Below, piece by piece: positions 1 to 8,649 of a stretch of 64,000 nucleotides of DNA. The stretch comes from Adiantum capillus-veneris. Lineage: Eukaryota; Streptophyta; Polypodiopsida; Polypodiales; Pteridaceae. The DNA is taken from assembly GCA_014529385.2 (NCBI GenBank), contig CM043963.1, forward strand, positions 108,662,912-108,726,911, read 5' to 3'. The notes under the pieces are model-generated. The model was not told the origin of the DNA. It did not search any database and saw nothing but the letters and a program-made list of their open reading frames with translations. Positions within the stretch are counted from its first letter, which is position 1. The number at the start of each line of letters is the position of its first letter. The position numbers were made by a program, and so were the translations under genes.

Positions 1-1557
1 GAGCTTCGCCTAAAAGCAGTAGCTTCTATCTACGCTCAAAAAAGGCGACAAAAGGAATTTTTTGATAAGCATGTGCGGACTAAAGAGTTTAAGGTTGGGG
101 ACTATGTCCTAGTTTACACTCTGAAACAGCATGCTAAGAAGCTTAAAAAGCGAGGGATGGGACCTCTGGTGATTAAAGATCTATCACCAAGTGGAGCCGT
201 CAAGCTTGCTACATTAGACGGAGAAGAAATGCCCAATTGGATTAGTGGATGCAGAGTGAAAAAGTATCTTTTGCCGCTAACCCAAGACATGCTTCTCAAA
301 ATACATCAAGAAAAGCTGCGTGTCCAGAAAAAGAAAAAGATTGTGGAGGAAGCGCAAGCCGAGGCGAAGGAAAGAATGGAGAAAAGAAGACTACTACGTC
401 AGAAACAGCGCAATGAAGGAGCAATACGAATAAACGCAGTCAGTATAACAGAAATGGATAATGACAAAGAAGAACCCATCATTGAATGCAAAGTAGGAAC
501 CAACCAAATCAAAGCCAGAGCACTATTGGATTCAGGAGCTCAAACTAACCTACTTTCACTCAGTTTGTATAGACAATTGACAAATGACACTAAATTACAA
601 ACTGCCAAGCAAGAGTTAAAGAGTTACTCTGAGAATTCAATCAAAACTGTCGGATGCACAGTTTTACATATACAGATTAACCAGTATGTGTATCCTCATA
701 TGTTTTACGTGGTTGAAGACCAAGCTACACAACATCCATTATTGCTAGGACAACCATGGCAGAAGCAATACAATGCAATGATTGACTGGAGTTCTAAATC
801 AGTGCTTATCAAATACGAAGGTGAAAGTCAATCAGTTAAGTTCACCAAAGGATCAGAGCCAACTCCAAAGGAAGAATCCAAGAACAAAGGTAAACAACAA
901 CCAGAGAAAAAGAAGAAGCAATGGCAACCAAAAGTTTCTATACAACTGGATTGCTCTTCGACGAGGAACTCTCAACATTGGATAAGGAAGACAAGCAATA
1001 ATATAACAGCTCAACCTTGGGAAAAAACGGAGTCAAAGTTGGTATGGAGACCAAAAAAGGTTGTGCCAGAGAACACAAAAGTGGAAAACAGAGTCTTCAA
1101 TACCAGACAACAGAGTGATTCCAGACAATCAAGGACAGTGAAACAGATCTGGATTCCAAAGAAGTTCATGACGGCACAAAGCTATAGCAAGCAAATTTGG
1201 ATCCCAAGGATTTGTAAACAGGAACTCCCTTCAGTACAATCCACGAAAACTCCTAGGTATTTCAAGGCGAGGAAATCAACACAAAGAACAAAGCAGGTTT
1301 GGGTCGCAAAGAGTTTGTGGCAAGCACAAGCGAAGCGGAAGCAGATTTGGATTGTGAAAAAGAACAACAAGGTAAAGAAGAATCCATCTACTGATTCTAC
1401 TACCGAAGTGCCAAAACCAACCCAAAACCCGACCACCAATCCTTCAATCAAACAAAGAGCAGCTTTATTGGAAAGACTGTTGTATCATCGCTCTACAATT
1501 GCATTGGGAACTTATGACCAAAACAACTACAATGCTTCGCCCACAGACACTTCATAG
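1..1557 (+). CDS. Integrase C-terminus fused to a second retropepsin-like domain and W-x-P-K repeat tail (partial)
   Basis: The frame is open from base 1; an in-frame Met at 73 is not the real start. Codons 1-95 read as the region after the integrase core and a GPY/F-like module (KVGDYVLVY, then GMGP, then SRVKKY-type ending), seen in Ty3/gypsy integrases. A charged linker (QAEAKER) follows. Counting from Met 73, residues 153-156 are DSGA in a hydrophobic context and residues 222-229 read LLLGQPW; this is the active-site loop plus the conserved ILGxPW-type strand of a retropepsin. The last 200 residues are basic, with six Trp motifs (KQxW[IVR]PK-like) whose Trp codons lie at 922, 1045, 1150, 1198, 1300 and 1348. 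The frame has no stop until TAG at 1555. In standard gypsy elements the protease precedes RT, so this position is odd. T2 shows the same layout. The role of the tail is unknown. Confidence 0.72.
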   Translation, partial: ELRLKAVASIYAQKRRQKEFFDKHVRTKEFKVGDYVLVYTLKQHAKKLKKRGMGPLVIKDLSPSGAVKLATLDGEEMPNWISGCRVKKYLLPLTQDMLLKIHQEKLRVQKKKKIVEEAQAEAKERMEKRRLLRQKQRNEGAIRINAVSITEMDNDKEEPIIECKVGTNQIKARALLDSGAQTNLLSLSLYRQLTNDTKLQTAKQELKSYSENSIKTVGCTVLHIQINQYVYPHMFYVVEDQATQHPLLLGQPWQKQYNAMIDWSSKSVLIKYEGESQSVKFTKGSEPTPKEESKNKGKQQPEKKKKQWQPKVSIQLDCSSTRNSQHWIRKTSNNITAQPWEKTESKLVWRPKKVVPENTKVENRVFNTRQQSDSRQSRTVKQIWIPKKFMTAQSYSKQIWIPRICKQELPSVQSTKTPRYFKARKSTQRTKQVWVAKSLWQAQAKRKQIWIVKKNNKVKKNPSTDSTTEVPKPTQNPTTNPSIKQRAALLERLLYHRSTIALGTYDQNNYNASPTDTS

Positions 1558-4299
1558 TCGTCCAGGAGGACTCAGACTAGGAGGGGGGGGGGGGTATACA
1601 GGTATACAGGAGCTACAAAGCAGCTACAAGCGACAAAAACAAAGAAAAACAAAAATTATATTACAAGGGCAGTGTCTTACATGATTTCGCAATTTTTATA
1701 TTTGATTGCGGATATTGATAATATTTATGCCCTTATATACCTTGTTTTGCAACAAGAAGAGATCAAATGATGAATTTGGGTCTCTAGACGTGTAAATATC
1801 ACTAAATAAGAGTGTTTTTGGAGCTAAAAAGTGAAAAAAAGTGATAATCCAAGTCCAGAAATCACAAATAAGTGTATATTCACATACACAGGGTTACCAG
1901 CTATTTATTGTGTATGTTTGGAATTTTTTGGCTTCAATTTGCTATTTTCTTTTATTTTTTATGATTTTCTTGATAAAAGTAAAAGAAAAATAGAAAAGCA
2001 GGTGAAACGAGATCAGAAAAAAGAAAAGAATAGATGGTGATGATCCTAATGACAAGGGCAACCCATGGTAAAAATTGAGTACAATTCGGGAAAAGTTGCG
2101 AAAAGCCCGAAATGACAGAATTTTGGCAAAGTGAACAGATTTCTCAGAAACAGGTCAAACGGAGTCCAAATTGAGAAATTTCAAATGCATTTCACGACGA
2201 GATAGGAGCACATGTCAAATTTGGTAACAAGTGATCCGGGAAGTCCGAAGTTAAGTATTTTTCACATCACTTTCAAGCTCATTTCCACTAATACCTTCTT
2301 GGAGAGAGCAAAGAGCACACAGGAGCATCCAACCTTCTACAGCCTTCTACGACTGCTACGAGAGCTCAGAGGACACCAGACATGAGAGGTAGACTCGTTG
2401 CCATAAGCTTTTGATGCTTATCATTAACTTTTGTCGCGAAAACTGACCAAAACCAAGAAACAAGAGCAGACAGGGAATGCGGTAGAATGCTAGGTAGTGG
2501 CACAACCGCCTAACCAAACCTTGCAAGAACTTATAGGTGGGTTACCCTAGTATAGAAGATGGGTTTCTAACACTCAAAGCTCGAGAAAGAACGACTGAAA
2601 AAACCCTAGGTCAACAGAGCCTGCAAGAGGCAAACAGGAAAAAGTTGTCGAAACGACACAAAACTTCTCAGAAAGCTTAACAACATCGAGGGCAATGCAA
2701 CCATGGAGTATCTTCAGGTTTGGACCACAAAAAGTGGGTCAAAACAACCGATTCGACGACAGACACACAAAGCGTCATTTTGGCATAACGGCTGAAATTG
2801 ACGACCGAATGAAATGAAACTTCACAAGCAGCTTCAAATAACTATGGATGACTTATGTTTGCAAGCAAAACCCAAAAGAAAGCTGATTCACTTACCGATG
2901 GTGAAAAAGACGCTTTCGGGCAACCAAAAGGAGAAAGATGGAGAACGGGGAGCCAAAGTCAAGTTCAACCAAATAGATGGCTTCACAACATATCCAATGA
3001 GCTGGAAATGCAACTCTCGAGAAGAAAAGTTGAAGAAATTCAACTCCAAGGCAAAAAGACGACTTCGGAGACTGAAATGCCTATAAGGGGGCTTTTTAGC
3101 TAAACTGATGACTTTTTAAGTTGAAAACTAGTTAGCAGGGCTTAGGGCACTAGCACAAAGCATTCTTTGCACAAAAAGACCAACATTTCAAGAAAAGACA
3201 TCATACGCGTATGATGTCTCACAGCATGAATTTCACATCCATTTCAACATTTGAGTGCATAGCCTCATTCCACATGTTAATCACATCCTATGAACCAAGT
3301 ATCATGAGAATTGGAGTTAGAAAACCCAAGGAAAACCAAAAAGACGCAAAGTAGGCCATAAAATTGATTTTTGGTCCTAATTTTGTCAAAATAACTCCAA
3401 ACTCATTGAAACTTTGTAGGATTGTTGATTAACACATCTACAAGCTATCTGGAACCAAAAAGCACCATTTTGACACAAAAGACATCATACGCGTATGATG
3501 TCTATTTGCACTTACAGAGCCAAAACTGCTCATTTGTCATCATACATCCATTATATATATCTAATACATGCTACATATGAAATTTGGAACCATTTGGTCA
3601 AGAGGATCACCCCATTAGCCCAATTGAGGGAAAATCCTTCACCTAAAGCCTATTTTTGGCCCAAATCCAACATACTCAAGTCCAAACCAAGATTTGAGTA
3701 GAAACAGTCCTTCACTAGTACATGGGGAGTCCACAGAACCAATCCCATGCAAAATTGATGAAAAAGACATCATACGCGTATGATGTCTCCAGAGCCATTT
3801 TTAGCCCAAAATCTATCCAAACTTCATAAATCCACTGAATAAGCCTATCTAAAGCCAAATCCAAGCTTATAGAGAAATTTGATCCAAAAATACACTAAAA
3901 GACATCATACGCGTATGATGTCTCACTATGTGATTTTGGCACCTCAGGGCTTCAACCACCAAACAGAAGTGATCTACATGCCATTTGAAAGTGAACCACC
4001 AAGTTTTATCCAATTTGGATCATAAAATCCAAATCCCTTTCAAAATTTTGCCAAGAGCCGGAACTGGACTAAACTGGCCAAAACTTGACCAAATGGGATC
4101 CAAACTCAAATCCAAGCATATGATACTCATGTATACACTATCAGCTACGAGCACAACCAATATGAAGTCATTTTGACACAAAAGACATAATAAAGTAAGA
4201 TGTCTCCAGCATGATTTTGAGCCCATTTTGCATATTTTTTCACCTACCTTGCATCCTTAGGCCCTGAATAGCTCATGTTTCAATTTTCAAGTCATTTGA
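1558..4299 (+). other. Long non-coding spacer of T1, 3'-UTR-like
   Basis: I see no convincing coding region here. It begins with a G12 run (1583-1594) followed by a short duplicated TATACAGG, continues AT-rich, and ends in the palindrome array (3196-4205). Tat-lineage plant elements are known for hypervariable 3' regions carrying tandem subrepeats, and this fits that description. Short open frames at 2814-3103 overlap in two frames and show no family motif, so I do not call them. Confidence 0.5.
3196..4205. repeat. Array of five palindromic subrepeats
   Basis: Four copies of a perfect 24-bp palindrome lie at 3196-3219, 3480-3503, 3765-3788 and 3900-3923. The half-site is AGACATCATACG followed by its exact reverse complement. 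A decayed fifth copy lies at 4183-4205. Start-to-start distances are 284, 285, 135 and 283 bp. Sequence just before the copies (a CACAAA-like stretch) and just after (CTCCAGCATGATTTT-like) is similar between some units, so these are diverged tandem units. The palindrome itself is identical in four copies while the spacers have drifted. It could be a protein-binding site, a hairpin in RNA, or a recently homogenised repeat. Confidence 0.85.
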
Positions 4300-4312
4300 A
4301 TGGTTAAAAGCT

Positions 4313-4328
4313 TCATTTTGGCTTTCAG
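4313..4328 (+). promoter_or_regulatory. Possible 3' splice site ahead of ORF-X
   Basis: A pyrimidine-rich stretch ending in CAG (TTCATTTTGGCTTTCAG) lies 43 bases before the ATG at 4372. It would let a spliced subgenomic mRNA express ORF-X, as is known for extra genes downstream of pol in other retroelements. No donor was identified. This is inference from one motif. Confidence 0.3.
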
Positions 4329-4371
4329 TACTAAAAAGACGCTAACTTCTGAAATTGGAGTTACAGGATCC

Positions 4372-7300
4372 ATGGATTCCGCCAAGTCATCGGCAACGAA
4401 GAGAAAAAGACCGACAATCAAAGATGCTCTTGCAAAAGCGGAACCCTTTGACATTCCAACAGAAACCCTCAAGCCAACCAAAACTTGGGTGGAGGAAGAA
4501 GTATTGGAGAAAGAGGGAATAAAGATCTACCAGGGGACTTTCAGAGATCCTCAAGGGCAAGCGGTGGATGTACCGATGATCCCACAGGAATTGGTAGATT
4601 ATAGCAGGTCAGAAGACATCAGCAGGTACCTGGAAAGGGTAGACTTGCACAGTTTCTTCACCTCGAGACCATCAGGTGTGGATACAAGAAGAGTGTACGA
4701 GTTGGCAACATCCATTCAGAAGGATGGAAAAGCCACATTGACAGCCATGGATGGAGAGAAAGTAGAAGTACAGATCACTCCACAGCTCATTGTAGACGCA
4801 TTGAAGCTCCACAACAAAGGGAGCTCGGTCAGGGAAAGAAGGGAGGCCATAGAGGTCTATGGGCCCAAGAAGCAGAATGCAACCTATGGAGATATGGAGG
4901 ACCCAAGAGCGGCAACCCTTTGCCGACTGTACAACCAATTTCTTCATGTTTGCAGTAAAAGATCGCAAAAGTATACGACACCACCTCATGCCATTGCGAC
5001 CACCATCACATGGGCATTAAAGAGCAATATGCCCAAAGAGGTGAATTACGCTCAACACATCCACGAGCAAGTAATTGCCATGCACAACGAGAAGCCAAAG
5101 TACATAGGAGGAGCGGAAATTCTGACAAGAATAGCTTATGAAGCTATTGGAGCTAGAGATCAGTGGCCAAAGGTTCCCTCCCAGAATGAGTGGCTTAGAG
5201 AAGCCGACGAGGAGGAAGAACAGCCCGAAGTATCCAAGAGGGCATCCACAAGAGCATGCCGAAAACTAGAAGTAGTTTCAGAACCTGAAGAGGATGTGGA
5301 CGAGCCGCTTAAGAAGAAAGTAAAGAAGAAGGTTGCTCCCAAGCAAACCAAAAGTCAGAAAGCGGCAAGAATGGAAAGACTAGTGGAGCAGTTTAGAGCG
5401 GAACGAGCTCTAAAGGGTGACTTTGAAGAAAAGTGGGTGCCAGACCCCACTAAAGTCGGAACTAGCTCAGCCAGGCCACATACTGATCAATACGATCAAT
5501 ATATTAAAGCTTATGAGGAGTCAGAGGCTATTCTGGAGCAGCAACCTATCGAGCCATACACTGAAGAGGAGGTACAGCAATTAAAAGCTGAGCTGAAAAA
5601 AGACGACAAGGGGAAAAGGAAAGTAGATGAGTCTACTAAGCCTCAAGAGAAAGATGGGCAAGCCGACAAAGGGAAAGCCAAGGAAGCTGAGGACAGATAT
5701 CCCTCTATGACTGATGTACCAACCCCTAAGAAGACGGAAAAAATTGTGGAGGAGACCACAGTAGAGGTGGACACAAATGATTTGGAAAAGCCAGAGGCCG
5801 AGACCAAAGAAAAGAAGATAGATCTAGTTCAGCAAAAGAGAAATGATTATGAGGATCTGGTAGAGATAGGATACACCGAAGAAGAGGCCCTTGAGGCAGT
5901 TTATGGGATCACCATACAAAAACAAGATGAACGGAAAGGAACGGAGAAAAAACAAAGAGTAAAAAAGAAAGTGAAGAGAAACTGGATGAACCGAAAGTAC
6001 TAGAAGAGCCAAAGCCAGTGGAGGTGGTGGCGGAAAGAGCTTTAGAGTTGACAGATGATGATGAAAAAGACATGCACATGGTTCATGAACTGCTCAGCAA
6101 GATAAAAGAAAGGTCCAAGGCAAAGGAAGTAGAGATTGAGACAGCCAAACAAAGGGAAGCGGAGTTGCAGAGAAAATTAGAGAATGCTATGACTGAATTT
6201 GAAAGTCATAAAGCATCACTCTATGACGCGGAAAACAAGAGAGACGGCTTGATACTCCACCTAGCCGAGGCTTCAAGAGAAGTAACAAGTGCACAGGAAG
6301 CAAGGGAGCGGATAGAGGATGAGTTGGAGGCGGCTAAGGATGAGCTCATTGAGCTAAGGGAGAGAGTCGAGCTCCAAGAAAGAACAATCACTAGACTTAG
6401 GACTACCCCTAGAGCTAGCAGAGCAGGAACCGAACAAGAGGGAGCTATCATACCAGCTTTGGAAGACTAGGTCCGAAGCTTACAAAGAGAGCTGAGATTA
6501 GAGCAAGTGCAAAGGTTGCACATTGCGGAGGGATCATTGGCTGCAGAGGAGAAGCTCAAATTAGAAAATCAAACACTACGGACAGAGAATGAGGCCCTCC
6601 GCAAACAGCTCCAAGATCTACAAGAGCAACAAAGAAGAGAGACAGAGACACCACAAGAAGAATCAGGTGGAGCAGCCATAGAGCTACCAGAAACTGGAGA
6701 GGCAACCACAATTGAAGATCCAGCCCCAGCTCAAGAGGTGGCCTCGACTTCAAGAATCTCTGAAGAAGAAGATGAAAGGCTCCATGACCAAATAGAATAG
6801 TCAGCAGAGGAGAGTGCCAAGGAGGAAATGGAATGGGAGAGGAGACTCCTAATCTCCATTAGACTTCAGGGACTAGACACAAAAGTGCTCCATGAACAGT
6901 GGATGCAACCCAGCCTGCCTTTCCCTTTGATGAAATTTGAAGTGCTAAAGACGAAAAAGAGAATAGAGGAGGAGCAGTATGTCGCTCTTTACGAAGGCGA
7001 CATCACAAAGGAGGAACAATCAAAGAAGATAGTAGATTCACAACCTAGATGGAGGAAAGGTTGGCTGAACAAATACCCAGCCTACCTCATCTACTTGGTG
7101 GAGGCACCAAAGGAGATTTGGGAGTATGCAACCTTCTGCCCGGTGCCAAGAGTCAGAAACTGGAAAGAGCATGGCAGGATTGCAGAAAAGAAGCCAAATT
7201 GGCTTAATTATCCCAGGATGCCAGGACCAAAGGCAGGAGAGAGAATAGGTAAAGCCTACATGGTGAAAACCCTAACGGGCACCATCAAGCTCTTTACTGG

Positions 7301-7646
7301 CTCTCCTGACCTTTCATGTCAGATGCTCAAGAAAATCTGCAGGACTCTCTTAGCTTGCATTGAAGTGTTCGCGCCAGATAAAGCCACGACCTCGAGTCTA
7401 CTATCGACGGCCGACACAGTGACTGATATGATGTACGATCTTTCATTGCAGCCTTCTCCAAAAGTGTTACACCTCCTATACCAAAGGATTATGTTTTTGC
7501 CTAGCTTCCACATGCAAACATTCGAAGAAGCTTTCTACACCGGCTTTTTCACCCACGAAAGCAAAATATTCGGCCCAACCTTGACCATCGGCAACCTACG
7601 ATACGAATCACATTTGCAGATGCTCAAGACGACAGGACTTTATTGA
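4372..7646 (+). pseudogene. ORF-X: large extra gene of T1 between pol and 3' LTR
   Basis: One long reading frame of roughly 1,090 codons is broken by one frameshift (in the A-rich stretch near 5945-5967) and two in-frame TAG codons (6468-6470, 6798-6800). Start: ATG 4372 sits after a putative splice site; ATG 4300 is also in frame. The N-terminal 300 residues are globular, with a basic KRKRP patch near the start and a helical region (about 4620-5150) that reminds me of the putative plant transposon protein domain (Pfam Transposase_32) found with Athila/Tat elements; that assignment is weak. The middle (5200-6000) is highly charged Lys/Glu. Positions 6020-6800 encode coiled coil with heptad Leu and Glu/Lys. 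The last 270 residues (6828-7646) form a second globular domain rich in Trp and Tyr that I do not recognise. No signal peptide or membrane span is seen, which argues against an envelope protein. Confidence 0.6.
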
Positions 7647-7683
7647 CCAAGCATAAAAGTCATGTCAGGGACGACATGAACGC

Positions 7684-7695
7684 GGAGGGGGGGAG
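7684..7695 (+). other. Polypurine tract of T1
   Basis: A G-rich purine run (GGAGGGGGGGAG) lies directly before the TGTTG start of the LTR, as expected for the plus-strand primer. Confidence 0.8.
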
Positions 7696-7904
7696 TGTTG
7701 AGCCAGCAGAGGATCACACCCACATTTTTGCTCACACTCATCATTTTGTAACCATTGATTGTAATAAATGTCTTTCCGACATTAATTTTGATTTGAGCCA
7801 TTCATTAAGTAACGGGACTCAATTGAGTTTCCAGCTTGTAATCCCGAAGTAATTTCACTTGCTGATGTAATTAGTTAGAGATGTTCTCACCTCCAAGGCT
7901 GAGG

Positions 7905-7912
7905 TATATAAG
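7905..7912 (+). promoter_or_regulatory. TATA box in T1 LTR
   Basis: TATATAAG lies about 80 bp upstream of the GA tract. The T3 LTR has TATAAAAG at the matching place (62939-62946). Confidence 0.6.
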
Positions 7913-7983
7913 CCAAAGTTTTTTGTAACCTAAAGGAGAAGATTATTAATCAAAGTGAGTTTTTTGAGCGCCGTGACTGTGTC

Positions 7984-7985
<2 letters not shown>

Positions 7986-8019
<34 letters not shown>
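7986..8019. repeat. (AG)n microsatellite in T1 LTR
   Basis: About 17 AG units, downstream of the TATA box and probably transcribed. The T3 LTR has a shorter tract at the same place. Confidence 0.95.
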
Positions 8020-8021
<2 letters not shown>

Positions 8022-8649
8022 TTATCTACTTGCTACGCGAGCTACGGAGCCGCCATTGGAGAAGCGACACCGCCATTGTGTTAGCAACGGCGAGAGCTAC
8101 GCACAGATACCAAGAGTGCGCGCTATCGGCTTCTATGTGTGGTAAGTTCCTACGAGCTTCGGTGTGAGTTTTCTTCCAACTCGTGTGTCGGAATGGAGCG
8201 TGCAGCATATCTATAGAACCACAACGAGTAGAGCTACACATTAGTACCATCGGGTCAAGTTTCGATCACCTGTATTTTTCGGCCTGTCTTCATACGCGTT
8301 TACCGCACGGAGTGGTTATAGGTTGATTTTGCAGTTCAAGTCTTTAGGGTGTTGTTCTTACCTAGTGTATAGACTTCCCCTTGAGTTTGAGATCGATTCA
8401 ATGATTCTAGATCCTGTTTCGTATAGCATTCGTTCGTAGTACGGATTTCAGTCACTTGCGTATTTTAGAACTTAGATTTGATTTCCTTAGTAGTGATTGT
8501 CATTAGAAGGTCGAGTAGGTGATTTGACACCCACCTAGTTGTTTCCATGCGCCTGCGGGTCAAGCTCCGTCCTCGTCTGACAAATTTTGTTGTTGGTTGA
8601 GTTCTCGCTATTTAGCTTCCGCTAGCGGCGTAACCGCCTTAACATGGAG

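Larger units (their letters stand above)
1..8644 (+). mobile_element. T1: 3' part of a Tat-like Ty3/gypsy LTR retrotransposon
   Basis: The window opens inside the integrase of an LTR element. The order on the + strand is integrase C-terminus, second retropepsin-like domain, W-x-P-K tail, 2.7-kb spacer with a palindrome array, a large extra gene (ORF-X), polypurine tract and 3' LTR. Its LTR is related to the LTR at 62729-63643, which is followed by a tRNA-Asp-type primer site, so T1 is assigned to the plant Tat/Athila/Ogre-like group by inference. The 5' part (gag, PR, RT, RNase H) lies outside the window. Its right end abuts the truncated end of Copia-2, which suggests that T1 inserted into Copia-2. 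No target duplication can be checked because the left flank is absent. Confidence 0.75.
7696..8644 (+). repeat. 3' LTR of T1
   Basis: It starts TGTTGAGCC right after the polypurine tract and ends about TTAACA. The end is set by similarity to the T3 LTR (62729-63643): both carry a CTAAGAGAGAG tract followed by CTTATC and a CTACGCG motif, and both end in xxAACA. A TATA box (TATATAAG, 7905-7912) and a GA repeat (7986-8019) lie inside. The exact right end is uncertain by tens of bases. Confidence 0.7.

Noticed and set aside
3100-3145. Hammerhead-like CTGATGA ... GAAA in the T1 spacer
   Set aside because: Stem II would need two extra bases before GAAA, and no cleavage-site triplet with stem III fits. 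Similar CTGATGA words at 9068 and 46022 also lack the rest of the core. No hammerhead core was seen on the - strand of the Penelope-like repeats.
3196-4205. CRISPR array
   Set aside because: The repeats are palindromic but spaced 135-285 bp apart, in eukaryotic retrotransposon sequence, with related spacers.
4372-7646. Envelope-like gene
   Set aside because: The position would fit, but there is no signal peptide, membrane segment or Cys pattern; charged and coiled-coil sequence dominates.
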